In this document: piece by piece, positions 1 through 9,643 of the stretch
Layout: each line of letters begins with the position of its first letter
Numbering within the stretch: position 1 is the stretch's first letter
Translations under genes and position numbers: made by a program
The notes under the pieces: generated by a model
The model's input: the letters and a program-made list of their open reading frames with translations, nothing else
Databases searched by the model: none
What the model was told of the DNA's origin: nothing
Source of the DNA: a bacterium
Lineage (GTDB): Bacteria; Sumerlaeota; Sumerlaeia; SLMS01; JAHLLQ01
Reading direction: 5' to 3'
DNA length: 64,000 nucleotides
Assembly (NCBI GenBank): GCA_020444065.1
Contig: JAHLLQ010000002.1
Location: 620,001 to 684,000, forward strand

Positions 1-1
1 G

Positions 2-49
2 TTCCCGCGTCCGGTCAACGAGACGGAATCCACCTACCTGTACGAATAA
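2..49 (+). CDS. C-terminal end of an upstream gene (partial)
   Basis: The frame starting at base 2 is open and ends in TAA at 47-49, giving a 15-residue tail ending STYLYE. A strong intrinsic terminator follows 27 bases later, which supports this being a real gene end. Too little is visible to name a product; it does not look like the basic tail of ribosomal protein S21, which often precedes yqeY in other bacteria. Confidence 0.4.
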   Translation, partial: FPRPVNETESTYLYE

Positions 50-75
50 ACCGTACAGAAAAACCTGAACCTCTC

Positions 76-108
76 GCCGCCCCGGGCTTGCCCCGGGGCG
101 GCTTTTTT
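76..108 (+). terminator. Rho-independent terminator
   Basis: An 11-bp GC-rich stem (GCCGCCCCGGG at 76-86 pairing with 92-102) is followed directly by six T residues at 103-108. It separates the partial upstream gene from the YqeY-like gene. Confidence 0.9.
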
Positions 109-151
109 GATGCACTTCCAACCGCAACATTTGCCTAATGGGAGACTCGCA

Positions 152-607
152 ATGGCACTCGCAGAACAGATTACCGAAGACATGAAAACGGCCATGAAGG
201 CCAAGGACGCGGAGCGCCTGGGCGCCCTGCGTATGATTCGCGCCGAGATCCTCAAGCGCGAGAAGGAGGAGGCGGGAAAGAAGCTCACCGATGCTGAAGT
301 CCAGGCCGTACTCCAGACGCTCGCCAAACAGCGCAAGGACTCCATCGAGCAGTACACTGCCGGTGGCCGCCAGGATCTCGCCGACAAGGAAGCCCGCGAG
401 CTCGAAGTCATTCAGTCCTACCTGCCGGAAGAGCTCTCCGACTCAGAGATCGTGGCGGCTATCGATGCCGTCATAGCCGAGACTGGGGCCTCGGCCCCCA
501 ACGAGATGGGAAAAGTGATGGGGCCCGTGATGGCCCGATTGAAGCAGACTGGCAAACCCTTCGATGGCAAGAAAGTGAACGGATTGGTCAAAGATCGCCT
601 GAGTTGA
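152..607 (+). CDS. yqeY: GatB/YqeY domain protein
   Basis: A 151-residue protein matching the YqeY family, which is homologous to the C-terminal tRNA-binding region of the GatB amidotransferase subunit. The whole length is the family domain: a helical N-terminal half with DMKTAMKAKD and LGALRMIRAEI, then the typical SYLPEELSDSEI and a C-terminal KVNGLVKDRLS. Its cellular role is unsettled; in other bacteria it is a small standalone protein often near translation or replication genes. The ATG at 152 is chosen over upstream in-frame codons because GGGAG lies at 140-144 with 7-base spacing, and an upstream start at 107 would sit on the terminator. Confidence 0.9.
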   Translation: MALAEQITEDMKTAMKAKDAERLGALRMIRAEILKREKEEAGKKLTDAEVQAVLQTLAKQRKDSIEQYTAGGRQDLADKEARELEVIQSYLPEELSDSEIVAAIDAVIAETGASAPNEMGKVMGPVMARLKQTGKPFDGKKVNGLVKDRLS

Positions 608-634
608 TCGCTCGGCCAGCTTCCGACAAAAGAA

Positions 635-670
635 AACCGCCGGCGAAGGGAGATTCCCTCGCCGGCGGTT
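635..670. terminator. Bidirectional terminator between yqeY and gyrA
   Basis: AACCGCCGGCGAAGGG at 635-650 pairs with CCCTCGCCGGCGGTT at 656-670. On the minus strand the stem is followed by GGTTTTCTTTT, so it should terminate gyrA; on the plus strand it sits 28 bases after yqeY. A shared terminator for two convergent genes. Confidence 0.85.
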
Positions 671-703
671 CTGTCTGTTGATTTGAGAGATCGTGGGGAG
701 CGC

Positions 704-3205
704 TTACTCCTCGCCGCCCTCTTCGGTCTCACCGATCATCTCTTCGCCGTTTGCCTCGTCGTCATCTTCTTCATCGGACTTCTCGCTTTCTACGCGAGAA
801 ACGGCGGTGATGCGGTTGCCTTCGCTGACATTGAAGAAGCGCACGCCCTGTGTCGCACGGCCGATGATGCGGACGTCCTTGGCCGTGAAGCGAATCGACT
901 GTCCCGCTTCCGTCATCATGATCAACTCGTCCTCATCGACGACTTCGTTGATACCGACGACTTCGCCGTTCCGTTCCGTGACCTTGATGTTGATCACACC
1001 TTTACCACCGCGCTTGATCAGGCGATAGTCTTCGACCTGACTGCGCTTGCCGTAGCCATGCTCGCACGTCGTCAGGATTGTCGATCCGCTTCGCACGACC
1101 TCGGCACCGACGACTTCATCGCCCTTCTGCAGCGAAATGCCGGCGACGCCCTGCGTAAAGCGGCCCGCTGCGCGGACATCGCTTTCCTTGAAGCGAATCG
1201 CCATGCCCTTGCGCGTCCCGATGAACAGCTCTTCTTCGCCGGTCGTCTGCTTCACCGTCACGAGCTCGTCGCCGTCGGTGATCTTGATCGCCTTGATGCC
1301 GACCTTGCGTGGGTTGCTGTACAAGTCTAACGAGTTGCGCTGCACACGTCCCATCTTCGTGAAGAAGACGAGGAAGCGATCCTCCTCGAACTTACTGACA
1401 GGCACGACCGACTCGATCTTCTCGCCCTTGTCGAGATTCTCCAGAAGGTTCACGACCGGGCGGCCCTTGCTGGCGCGGCCGGCCTGCGGCAACTCGTAGA
1501 CCTTCAGCCAGTGCGCCATGCCCTTGTTTGTGAAGAACATCAGGTAGTCGTGGGTCGTGCCCACGAACAGATGCTCGACCCAATCCTCGTCCTTCGTCTC
1601 GGCGCCGATCACACCCTTGCCGCCGCGACGCTGGCGACGGTACAGCGCCGTATCCGTGCGCTTGATGTATCCCTGATGGCTGATGGTGATGACCATCCGC
1701 TGCTCGGCGATCAAGTCTTCGATCGTCATCTCGCCCGGGTTGTCGATGATCTCCGAGCGGCGTGCATCGCCGAACTTCTTCTTCATCGCCAGGAGATCGC
1801 GCTTGATCACCTGGTATTGCTTCTTTTCCGAGGCCAGGATCGATTCCAGTTCCTCGATCAGGGTCTTCAACTCCTTGCGTTCCTGCTCCAGCTTATCGAC
1901 TTCGAGAGCCGTCAACGTGCGCAGGCGCATCTCAAGGATCGCATCGGCCTGTCGCTTCGACAGCAGGAAGCGCTCGATCAAGCGTTCGCGGGCATTATCC
2001 GTATCCCGGCTGCTGCGAATGATCGCAACGACCTCGTCGATATCGGCCAGCGCAATCAGCAGACCCTCGACGATGTGCAGCCGCTCCTGGGCCTTGTTCA
2101 AATCGAATCGCGTTCCGCGCAGAAGAACCTCGCGACGGTGCGCGATGTACAGCGACAGCATGCGCGGCAGGCTCAGGTAGCGCGGCTGGTTGTGGACGAT
2201 CGCCAGCAGAATCACGCCGAACGACGTCTGCATCTGTGTGTGCTTGTAGAGATTATTGAGAACAACCTGGGACTCTTCACCGCGGCGCAGCTCGAGCACG
2301 ATCCGCATACCGTCGCGGTCGGATTCGTCGCGCACCTCGGTAATGCCCTGGACCTTCTTGTCCTTGACCAGGTTCGCAATATCGACAATCAGGCGTGCCT
2401 TATTCACCTGGTAGGGGAGTTCGGTCACGACGATCGCTTCGCGATTGCCCTTAAGCTGCTCCGTGGCCACGCGGGCGCGCATCAACACCTTGCCGCGGCC
2501 CGTCTTGTAGGCGTCTTTGATGCCCTTTCGGCCCAGGATATAGCCGCCCGTCGGGAAGTCAGGCCCCGGGATGAACTGCATCAGCTCCTCGAGGCTGATC
2601 TGAGGCTTGTCGATCATCGCCACCAGGGCGTCGGTCACTTCACTCAGATTGTGCGGCGGGATGTTCGTTGCCATACCGACGGCGATGCCGGCGCTGCCGT
2701 TGATCATCAGGTTAGGAACGGAGGAAGGGAGCACGATTGGCTCCAGTTCCTTGCCGTCGTAGTTCGGCATGAAGTCGACGGTGTTCTTGTCGATATCGAC
2801 CAGCAGCGATTCGCCCAGCGGCAGGAGGCGCGTTTCCGTGTATCGCATGGCTGCCGCGGGGTCGCCGTCGACCGAGCCGAAGTTGCCTTGGCCGTCCACC
2901 AACGGATAGCGCATGTTCCAGTCCTGCGCCAGGCGGACCAGCGTATCGTAGATCGCTGAGTCGCCGTGCGGGTGGAACTTGCCCATCACTTCGCCGACGA
3001 TCTTGGCCGACTTGTTGTAGGCGCGGTTGGCTCGATAGCCGCCCGTAAACATGGCGTACAGAATGCGCCGGTGAACGGGCTTCAAGCCGTCCCGGACATC
3101 GGGAAGGGCACGGCCGACGATGACGGACATCGCATAGTCCAGATAGGACGTGCGCATCTCGTCTTCGATGTTAATGGGAATGATTTGCTCGCGTGCGTCC
3201 TGCAT
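704..3205 (-). CDS. gyrA: DNA gyrase subunit A
   Basis: Breakage-rejoining subunit of gyrase, introducing negative supercoils with GyrB (not in this window). The 833-residue protein has the GyrA N-terminal domain starting [20 protein letters not shown], the catalytic tyrosine in [11 protein letters not shown], and the GyrA box QRRGGKG that distinguishes gyrase from topoisomerase IV ParC. Six C-terminal beta-pinwheel repeats follow, then a very acidic tail. The quinolone region reads [10 protein letters not shown], so the residues equivalent to E. coli Ser83 and Asp87 are the sensitive type. The start at 3205 is preferred over an upstream in-frame ATG at 3274 because GGAGAG precedes it by 9 bases and homology begins there. 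Confidence 0.97.
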   Translation of the reverse strand: MQDAREQIIPINIEDEMRTSYLDYAMSVIVGRALPDVRDGLKPVHRRILYAMFTGGYRANRAYNKSAKIVGEVMGKFHPHGDSAIYDTLVRLAQDWNMRYPLVDGQGNFGSVDGDPAAAMRYTETRLLPLGESLLVDIDKNTVDFMPNYDGKELEPIVLPSSVPNLMINGSAGIAVGMATNIPPHNLSEVTDALVAMIDKPQISLEELMQFIPGPDFPTGGYILGRKGIKDAYKTGRGKVLMRARVATEQLKGNREAIVVTELPYQVNKARLIVDIANLVKDKKVQGITEVRDESDRDGMRIVLELRRGEESQVVLNNLYKHTQMQTSFGVILLAIVHNQPRYLSLPRMLSLYIAHRREVLLRGTRFDLNKAQERLHIVEGLLIALADIDEVVAIIRSSRDTDNARERLIERFLLSKRQADAILEMRLRTLTALEVDKLEQERKELKTLIEELESILASEKKQYQVIKRDLLAMKKKFGDARRSEIIDNPGEMTIEDLIAEQRMVITISHQGYIKRTDTALYRRQRRGGKGVIGAETKDEDWVEHLFVGTTHDYLMFFTNKGMAHWLKVYELPQAGRASKGRPVVNLLENLDKGEKIESVVPVSKFEEDRFLVFFTKMGRVQRNSLDLYSNPRKVGIKAIKITDGDELVTVKQTTGEEELFIGTRKGMAIRFKESDVRAAGRFTQGVAGISLQKGDEVVGAEVVRSGSTILTTCEHGYGKRSQVEDYRLIKRGGKGVINIKVTERNGEVVGINEVVDEDELIMMTEAGQSIRFTAKDVRIIGRATQGVRFFNVSEGNRITAVSRVESEKSDEEDDDEANGEEMIGETEEGGEE

Positions 3206-3423
3206 CAGCGGGGTCTCTCCAAGGAACGAGAATCTGCGCTTTGGACACAAATCAGGCGGCCCGGAAAGCGCCACCCCTCGGGCTTTCCGCGTGTCCAGCG
3301 CACCAACGGGATTCGGGCGAGATCAAAACTGCTGCCTGCCAAAATCTTTCACGCGAGGGCGCCAAACTCAGCCCTCACAAGAGTCTTGATTTTGCCCCAG
3401 CCGAGGCCTCGGATCAAGGCATT

Positions 3424-3448
3424 AAAAGCCATATCTGGCAGGCTTTTT
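3424..3448 (-). terminator. Weak intrinsic terminator after the dockerin-tailed protein gene
   Basis: On the minus strand AAAAGCC (3441-3447) pairs with GGCTTTT (3424-3430) around a 10-base loop, with a T-rich end, 57 bases beyond the stop of the gene at 3505. The rest of the 3206-3504 gap shows no further gene and should hold the gyrA promoter, though I could not fix its -35/-10 elements. Confidence 0.5.
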
Positions 3449-3504
3449 CTGCGTTTTCGCGATTCTTTGAGATGTGTGCGTCTGAGGGGGCAAGAACCCC
3501 CGGG

Positions 3505-5097
3505 TCAACGGCCGGAAAGGATCGTTGAACGATAGGCCAGGGTCACCGCGTTGAGCTCTGCGATATCGATAGATCCATTGCGGTCCGCGTCCGCGCTGGC
3601 AGGAGCCGCGACCGCTCCACGGAATGACAGAATCGTCGCGTTCAACTCGCCGAGGCTCACTCGTCCATCGCCATCTTCGTCCCCCGGCAGGACAGCCGGC
3701 GTGGGGGTCGGCGTGATCGTCGGGGTGGGCGACGGCGTGACAGTCGGGGTGGGTGTTGGAGTCGGAGTGGGAGTCGCAGCGACTGGGAGCTCCAGGCTCA
3801 GGATGTTCGCGAAACCACGTCCGCTGAATGACGGGAAGGCGATGATTCGATCGCCGACGGCCGATTGGCGGATCGACATCTTTGTGAACGAGCCGCCGGG
3901 GAAGTACTGAATCCGCGTAATCCAAGATGTGTTGATGCCCGAAATCGACGTGTCGAAGGAGTAGAGGCGGCTCTCCGCCGTGCTGGAGCTGGCGCTGGTT
4001 CGCATCATGAAGACGCCGTACAGCCCATCCTCAGTCAGGCACAGCGGATCCAGGTTCTCCTCCCCCAGGTGCATCTCATCCGATTCCGGCATGAAACTGC
4101 CACGGTAGGTCAAGGTCCCGTCCGAGTTGATCGTCAGGTAGTTCACCCCGACCGGAGTGCCGCCGGCGGGGGATTGGCCGACGAATGCCAGCGTATCGGC
4201 GCGGGAGAGCATGAAATCTCCGCCCCGGACCGCGCCGGCAGTCGTGATGTCGCCCGTAATCGGCGTCAACGTGCCGGTCTGTGTCGCATCGAATCCCATC
4301 AGCAGTCCGCCATTCGAGATCGCCACATATGCGTAATTCCCATCGTCGGAGAAAGCCACCGACCCATCAGAGAATGCCGCCAGCGACCGTGTGTACGACG
4401 CGACCTCGATTAACTCGTAGGTCGCCGGATCGATCGAATAGAGATAGAGCTGGAGTTCAGAACTCCGGCCCGGCTGCAGCAGAGCCAGCATCGAACCGTC
4501 GACCGAGATGTCGATATCGACGATGAAACCATTGCGATTCTGAAAAGAGGCGAATTCCGACGCCGTCCCGTCGCCATTCGGCGCCAAACCAAACACGTAG
4601 CCCTGCAACTTGCTGCCCGAGATGTAGCCTCGCAGGAACGCAAACCGTCCGAGCGGATCGACCTTCAATTCCTGCCAGTAGCTGGGAACCGTTGAGACAG
4701 CCACTGTTCCCGCCTGCGACATGACGCCGCTGGCCGGGTTGATTCGCAGGAAGTCGACGTTTCCGGAAGGCAATGACGTAGCCACGCCGAGCGTTCCATT
4801 CCTGGAGACGTTGCTGAATGTCGAGTTTGGCGAGGACGGCGCCTCGTCCAGCGTCGCGTAAAAAGTCCCTTCAGTATTGGCGTTTGCAGTGATTCCCGTC
4901 CCGCCCCAGACGGAACTTGGCCCCGAGCTGAAGATCAGATTCCCCGATCCATCGATCGAATGAAAGTACATCTCTGCATTGCTGAACTTACCCGTCTGTA
5001 CTAACTCCCCCGGAACGGCCGAGGATGAACTGGTCAGCAGCAATGCGCACAGGAAGGCTAGCGCCGAAACGAGCCGGCGACGAACACTGCAAGTCAT
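3505..5097 (-). CDS. Secreted beta-propeller-like protein with C-terminal dockerin-like domain
   Basis: A 530-residue exported protein. Residues 1-28 form a signal peptide (basic MTCSVRRR, hydrophobic core, SSSSAVPG). Residues about 40-440 carry repeated beta-rich units such as DPLGRFAFLRG and FSDDGNYAYVAISNGG, like seven-bladed lactonase/YVTN-type propellers. A Pro-Thr linker (TPTPTPT) follows, then two dockerin type I calcium-binding loop-helix repeats: GDEDGDGRVSLGELNATI and ADADRNGSIDIAELNAVT. Function of the propeller is unknown. The tail predicts binding to a cohesin-type partner, or simply calcium-stabilised surface attachment. The start is the only good one before the signal peptide. 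Confidence 0.85.
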   Translation of the reverse strand: MTCSVRRRLVSALAFLCALLLTSSSSAVPGELVQTGKFSNAEMYFHSIDGSGNLIFSSGPSSVWGGTGITANANTEGTFYATLDEAPSSPNSTFSNVSRNGTLGVATSLPSGNVDFLRINPASGVMSQAGTVAVSTVPSYWQELKVDPLGRFAFLRGYISGSKLQGYVFGLAPNGDGTASEFASFQNRNGFIVDIDISVDGSMLALLQPGRSSELQLYLYSIDPATYELIEVASYTRSLAAFSDGSVAFSDDGNYAYVAISNGGLLMGFDATQTGTLTPITGDITTAGAVRGGDFMLSRADTLAFVGQSPAGGTPVGVNYLTINSDGTLTYRGSFMPESDEMHLGEENLDPLCLTEDGLYGVFMMRTSASSSTAESRLYSFDTSISGINTSWITRIQYFPGGSFTKMSIRQSAVGDRIIAFPSFSGRGFANILSLELPVAATPTPTPTPTPTVTPSPTPTITPTPTPAVLPGDEDGDGRVSLGELNATILSFRGAVAAPASADADRNGSIDIAELNAVTLAYRSTILSGR

Positions 5098-5419
5098 GTG
5101 AGTAGATCCCCCAGGACGGCCGCGAGAAGTCTCGGTGCGAACGCGGCCACTGTTGAGTCAATGGCGCTGATCTATGCGCATTTTACACACATAGCGTTAA
5201 CGATGTCGTTGTACGAGGCTTCACGTGAAGCTGCACGTCATTTCAGCCATCAGGCGCGCGATATAGCACGGGTTCACGATCTCGTCATATTCCGCAGCTT
5301 GTGCGACTCTCATGACATTTTGATTGAGACGCATGCGTCATGCGGATCAGCATCAAACTGTTGTCTATTGCTTATGGATCATGCCCGGTACTCAAGAACT
5401 GGCGGGAAATGAGGAACTG
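5098..5419. other. Divergent intergenic region, no gene seen
   Basis: This 322-base gap lies between two divergent genes and should contain both promoters. A plus-strand frame is open across much of it, but its translation has no recognisable domain and no ribosome binding site. I could not identify convincing -35/-10 pairs. Confidence 0.5.
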
Positions 5420-6313
5420 ATGCACCCGGACCAACTGCCCTACTACCGATTCTGCTCACGCTCGATGCTCGACAAGTCGATCAATTCACTTTTGGGCCTT
5501 GTCGAAGGCGTTTCTATCGATGGTGCAGTCTCCGACCAGGAAATCGACTACCTCATCCAATGGGTCCACGATCATAGGCAGTATCAAGATCGGCATCCCT
5601 TTAATGAGCTTCTGCCTGTGGTTGCGGAAGCTGTTGCAGACAGGGTCCTCACCGAGGAGGAACGCTACGACATCATTTGGCTTTGCGAGAATCTTCGATC
5701 GACGGAGTATTTTGATCTGGGGACAGCCGACATTCAGCGGCTGCATGCTCTGGTAAGCTCGATCGCTGCGGATGGGATCATTACCAAGGAAGAGCTGGAG
5801 GGGTTGTCCTCTTGGTTGGAGGAGCACGATTATCTGCGTTCCTGTTGGCCATACGATGAAATCGAAGGCCTCGTCGCCGCCGTCCTCGATGATGGCAAAA
5901 TAGACGAGAGAGAGCACGAAGCACTGCTGTCCTTTTTCTCCGAATTCACGGAAACTCAAGGGAAGAAGACTCTGGACATCGATAGATCGATGATCACCGT
6001 GCAAGGCGTTTGCGCATTTTGCCCGGAAATCACAATTCCCAACTCGGTCGTTTGCTTCACTGGGGCTTCGTCTCGATATACTCGCGATGAATTCGAGCGG
6101 ATCGTTTCAGATGCGGGCGGCAGGCCCGTCAGGAACGTCTCAGGGAAGCTGGATTACCTTGTTATCGGCGCAGATGGAAACCCCTGCTGGGCATACGCCT
6201 GCTATGGACGGAAGGTCGAGAAGGCCGTGGAACTGCGCAAGAGCGGATGCAAGCTCCTGCTGGTCCATGAAAACGACTTCCAGGACGCCCTTGCCGACTC
6301 GCTTGGCTTATAG
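5420..6313 (+). CDS. TerB-like repeats plus C-terminal BRCT domain protein
   Basis: A 297-residue protein. The first about 200 residues contain at least three related acidic helical units (GVSIDGAVSDQEIDYL, VADRVLTEEERYDI, IAADGIITKEELEGL, VLDDGKIDEREHEAL), each like the D-G-x-hydrophobic-x-x-x-E metal-binding pattern of TerB/DjlA-type domains. The last about 80 residues form a BRCT domain of the NAD-dependent DNA ligase type (VVCFTG, GGRPVRNVSGK, LDYLVIG, then GRKVEKAVEL). Such standalone BRCT proteins are thought to bind phosphopeptides or DNA ends, but the role is unknown. The start at 5420 follows GAGGA at 5411-5415; in-frame ATGs at 5324 and 5381 are possible. Confidence 0.8.
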   Translation: MHPDQLPYYRFCSRSMLDKSINSLLGLVEGVSIDGAVSDQEIDYLIQWVHDHRQYQDRHPFNELLPVVAEAVADRVLTEEERYDIIWLCENLRSTEYFDLGTADIQRLHALVSSIAADGIITKEELEGLSSWLEEHDYLRSCWPYDEIEGLVAAVLDDGKIDEREHEALLSFFSEFTETQGKKTLDIDRSMITVQGVCAFCPEITIPNSVVCFTGASSRYTRDEFERIVSDAGGRPVRNVSGKLDYLVIGADGNPCWAYACYGRKVEKAVELRKSGCKLLLVHENDFQDALADSLGL

Positions 6314-6348
6314 AGAGAGATTCTGATATATGCCGATGCAGCCTGCGG

Positions 6349-6561
6349 CTACTTCCTGCTGAACCGATCGCGGGAGAAACGCGCTGCCAGGGAGGCTGTG
6401 TTCAGACTCGACCAGTCCTTCTTGTAAAGGGGGCACTTCTTCGCCTCCAGATACATTGCCTTGTCGGGGTGCGAGCAGTCGCACTCCTCCGGCTTGGCGA
6501 ACTTCCCAGTGGCCTGATGGTAGTAAGCACAGTCCTTCAGCGGGCATTCAACGCGGATCAT
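6349..6561 (-). CDS. Small Cys/His-rich protein, possible zinc-binding
   Basis: A 70-residue protein with Cys at 6, 11, 27, 29 and 43 and His at 15 and 31 (VECPLKDCAYYH, ECDCSHPD, KKCPLYK), a spacing consistent with a metal-binding knuckle. No named family recognised. The ATG at 6561 is preceded by GGAG with 8-base spacing; an upstream in-frame ATG pair at 6588-6591 would add ten residues but lacks a binding site. It is convergent with the BRCT gene, with 35 bases between stops. Confidence 0.6.
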   Translation of the reverse strand: MIRVECPLKDCAYYHQATGKFAKPEECDCSHPDKAMYLEAKKCPLYKKDWSSLNTASLAARFSRDRFSRK

Positions 6562-6827
6562 TCCTATCTCCAGGTCAGTAGTAGCCATCATGCAATCCCG
6601 GTCACAGGTTCGTTACGTCTTTCAGGGGGCGTCACGGGAAAAGGTCGTTTGGACCGTACAAAACCAGAATCGACAACGGTTTGTGTCAGCAAAGTGGGGC
6701 AGGTATGCCACAAAGCGGATAGATTAGATAACATTTCTCCGATTTGAGTTGCATCCGGCCGGACCCATGCGGTCTCACTTGGGGCGTTCCGGGGCTGTCG
6801 GCTCCGATTCCCCGGGGCGGACCCTGG

Positions 6828-8396
6828 ATGAAAGGTCCCCAGCAAGGCGTGGAAACCTGGAAATCTGTTCTAACGCCCGAGAGTCTTGTCGTGGCCGGTA
6901 TCTCCGGCGGACCAGACTCCGTATACCTGCTGCTGAACCTCATGGAGGCTGCCGCCGAGCAGGGTTGGCAGGTCCATGCCGTTCACGTTCATCATCACCA
7001 GCGCGGAGCCGAGGCCGACGCTGACGCGGAGTTCGTGCGTCTGCTGGCCGGCGAACTGGGCGTTCCCTGTGCCGTGCTGGATATTCACCCCGACCAGATT
7101 TCCGGTGTCGAGTCGGAAGGCGATTCCCTGGAGGGCCGGCTGCGCGAGGCCCGCCTCTCCCTTCTGCGGGCCCAGGCGGCTGCCCTCGGGGCCGATGCCA
7201 TTGCACTCGGGCATCATGCCGGCGACCTGGCGGAATCCTTCCTCCTGATGGCCCTGCGTGGCTCCGGCCCAACCGGGCTGGGCTCGCTGCGCGAGGCTCG
7301 CTTCCTTGAGGACGACGGGATCTGGCTGATTCGGCCACTCCTTTCGCTCTCGCGTGCCGACATTGAGGCCGAACTCCGCGAGCGCGGACAGGATTGGCGC
7401 GAGGACAGCAGCAATCGCGACCCGAAGTTCCGCCGCAACCGACTCCGGATGGAAGTCATGCCGCTGCTCCAGGACATCGAATCCGGCGCAACGGAGGTCC
7501 TGGCCCGTTCGGCGTGCCTCTGCGCCGAGGAATCGGAACTTCTGGACGAAACCGTGGCCGAGCGCCTGGCAGCAGCCGTCCGATCCCGCCTGGAAGGTTC
7601 GATCTTGCTCGATGCGGCCTGTCTGCGGCGGCTCAAGCCGGCGATGGCGTCGCTGGTGATCCGGCGTGCCTGGGCCAGGCTGGATGGGAGAAACTCGGAC
7701 AAAGAGGATATTTTTTCTACGAATCGGCCGGGGATCGTCTTGCCTCCACCGCATGCCCTCACCAAGGATCTCGTCCGCCGCCTGAGGCTCTCCGAGGGCG
7801 AGGCGGCCCATTTCGGTCCGGTCCGCGGCTTCGCGGCGATGGTCAGTAATCATGAAGTCCTCCTGTATCGCGAGTCCGACCCCCCGGCGGAATTGCTGGC
7901 GGCGCACTATCGGGAGATGCAGCGTATGATCCTGCTTCCCGATCCTCCGCCGCCGATTGCCGTTCTGAACTCCAGCCAGCGGGCAACCGTTGGCCACTAT
8001 GAGGTGCCCCTCCCCGCGGAGGCCGGTCGCCTCGAAATTGATATCCTTCCCGCCTTGGAATTCACCGTCGATTGGAGCGCGCCCGAGTTCACGGAGCAGC
8101 GCACAGCCGTTTTCGATACACGCAGCTTGAAGAAAGACCTGATCCTTCGGTCCATCGATCCGAAGGAGCCCCTCTCTATTTCCGGGGGGCAGAAGAAGGA
8201 TGCGGGCGACGTCCTGCAGGAAGGCCGAATTCCCGCCGACATGCGTCGGCGCGTGGCCGGCCTGGCCGACGATCGGGGGGTGCTCTGGATCCCCGGCGTT
8301 CGCCGCGCAGCCGCGTCCGTTGTAACGGACCGGACGGAATTGATCGTCCGAGTTCGATGGATTTCCAAAGAGGAGGTGTCGGAGGAAAACCCGTAG
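6828..8396 (+). CDS. tilS: tRNA(Ile)-lysidine synthase
   Basis: TilS adds lysine to C34 of the tRNA-Ile CAU anticodon, changing decoding from AUG to AUA, and is essential in most bacteria. The N-terminal PP-loop ATPase motif SGGPDS is near residue 27, followed by HHHQRGAEAD and GHHAGDLAESFLLMALRGSG, the substrate-binding region. The family reads HHADDQAET at that point, so one Asp is Gly here. The C-terminal TilS_C domain is recognisable (KEPLSISGGQKKDAGDVLQE ... GVLWIPGVRR). About 522 residues is long for the family, with an extended middle. The start at 6828 is chosen because upstream in-frame sequence from 6744 shows no homology; the ribosome binding site is poor. Confidence 0.9.
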   Translation: MKGPQQGVETWKSVLTPESLVVAGISGGPDSVYLLLNLMEAAAEQGWQVHAVHVHHHQRGAEADADAEFVRLLAGELGVPCAVLDIHPDQISGVESEGDSLEGRLREARLSLLRAQAAALGADAIALGHHAGDLAESFLLMALRGSGPTGLGSLREARFLEDDGIWLIRPLLSLSRADIEAELRERGQDWREDSSNRDPKFRRNRLRMEVMPLLQDIESGATEVLARSACLCAEESELLDETVAERLAAAVRSRLEGSILLDAACLRRLKPAMASLVIRRAWARLDGRNSDKEDIFSTNRPGIVLPPPHALTKDLVRRLRLSEGEAAHFGPVRGFAAMVSNHEVLLYRESDPPAELLAAHYREMQRMILLPDPPPPIAVLNSSQRATVGHYEVPLPAEAGRLEIDILPALEFTVDWSAPEFTEQRTAVFDTRSLKKDLILRSIDPKEPLSISGGQKKDAGDVLQEGRIPADMRRRVAGLADDRGVLWIPGVRRAAASVVTDRTELIVRVRWISKEEVSEENP

Positions 8397-8476
8397 GTCC
8401 GGAAACTCTCGCTTCATCGCAGTGCTTGGCTGCGAAGAAGTGTTAAACCTCATCCCAACGAGGGGAATGTAAAACC

Positions 8477-9604
8477 ATGAAAGTCGGAGTACTCAAAGAA
8501 ATCCGAGAAGGGGAAAATCGAGTCGCGGCGACCCCGGATTCGATCAAGAAACTCCTCCCCAAAGGCGTCGAAGTCCTCGTCGAGACTGGTGCAGGCGATC
8601 ACTGCAGCATCTCCGATCCGTTGTACGAGGCCGCCGGTGCCAAAGTTGTATCTCGCGAGGAAGCCGCTGCGGCTGACATCGTGCTCAAGGTCCAGTGCCC
8701 CCTGGAAGAAGAGCTCTCTCTTCTTAAAGAAGGCACCCTGCTGATCACCATGATCGATCCGTTTGGCGATGGCCCGGACATCATGGACAAGCTGGCCGCG
8801 GCCAAGGTCAACTGCTTCGGCATGGAACTCGTCCCGCGCATCACCCGTGCCCAGGTCATGGACGTGCTTTCGTCGCAGGCCAACGTGGGCGGCTACAAGG
8901 CCGTCCTCGAAGCAGCCCATCACTACACCAAAATGTTCCCGATGCTGATGACGGCCGCCGGTTCGGTGCCGCCCAGCAAGTGCATGATCCTCGGCGTCGG
9001 CGTGGCCGGTCTGCAGGCCATTGCCACCGCGCGTCGTCTCGGCGCGCAGGTCGAGGCTTTCGATGTTCGCCCCGAAGTGAAGGAGCAGATCCTGTCACTC
9101 GGCGCGAAGTTCCTCGAGCTTGGCATCGACGAGTCCGGGTCCGGCTCGGGCGGCTACGCCAAGGAACTGTCGGAAGAGTCGAAGCAGAAGCAGAAGGACG
9201 CGCTCACCCGCGAACTGGCTCGCGCCGACATCGTCATTACCACCGCGCTGATTCCCGGCCGGCCCGCTCCGGAACTGGTCACCGAAGAAGCCGTGAAGAA
9301 CATGAAGGAAGGCTCTGTGATCGTCGACATGGCGGCGGCCCGCGGCGGCAACTGCCCGCTCAGCGAAGCCGACAAGGTCGTCGTGAAGCACGGCGTCACC
9401 CTCATCGGCCACACGAACCTGCCGTCGATGGTGCCGAACCACTCGAGCCTCTTCTTCGCCCGCAACTTGGTCAGCACATTGGAACTCTTCCTCAAGAAGG
9501 AAGAGGACAAGACCACGTTGACCGTCGATTTCGAAGACGAAATCGTCGATGCCGCGATGGTGTGCTACGACGGCAAGCGCCGTTGGCCGAAGCAAGAATC
9601 CTGA
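8477..9604 (+). CDS. pntAA: NAD(P) transhydrogenase subunit alpha, part 1 (domain I)
   Basis: The NAD(H)-binding soluble domain I of the proton-translocating transhydrogenase, which couples hydride transfer between NADH and NADP+ to proton import. The 375-residue protein begins MKVGVLKEIREGENRVAATP, as in the alanine dehydrogenase/PNT family, and has the Rossmann motif ILGVGVAGLQA near residue 172. It ends before any membrane segment, so the alpha subunit is split as in Rhodospirillum-type three-gene systems. AGGGG lies 11 bases before the start. First gene of pntAA-pntAB-pntB. Confidence 0.95.
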   Translation: MKVGVLKEIREGENRVAATPDSIKKLLPKGVEVLVETGAGDHCSISDPLYEAAGAKVVSREEAAAADIVLKVQCPLEEELSLLKEGTLLITMIDPFGDGPDIMDKLAAAKVNCFGMELVPRITRAQVMDVLSSQANVGGYKAVLEAAHHYTKMFPMLMTAAGSVPPSKCMILGVGVAGLQAIATARRLGAQVEAFDVRPEVKEQILSLGAKFLELGIDESGSGSGGYAKELSEESKQKQKDALTRELARADIVITTALIPGRPAPELVTEEAVKNMKEGSVIVDMAAARGGNCPLSEADKVVVKHGVTLIGHTNLPSMVPNHSSLFFARNLVSTLELFLKKEEDKTTLTVDFEDEIVDAAMVCYDGKRRWPKQES

Positions 9605-9643
9605 ACGCGAGATCCGCGCTGAATTGAAAGGAGCAAGTTACTC

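Noticed and set aside
1511-2959. Long open frame (482 codons) on the plus strand opposite gyrA
   Set aside because: It lies fully antisense to an unmistakable gyrA and has no domain-like sequence; long antisense frames are expected in GC-rich codon usage.
3688-3780. Repetitive GTGGGGGT/GGAGTCGG sequence resembling a tandem repeat
   Set aside because: It encodes the Thr-Pro linker of the dockerin-tailed protein and is simple low-complexity coding sequence.
5098-5412. Open frame in the divergent gap upstream of the BRCT gene
   Set aside because: GTG start with no ribosome binding site, no domain and overlap with the likely promoter region.
8405-8450. Small hairpin CGCAG...CTGCG between tilS and pntAA as an attenuator
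   Set aside because: The stem is short and lacks a T tract or an antiterminator alternative.
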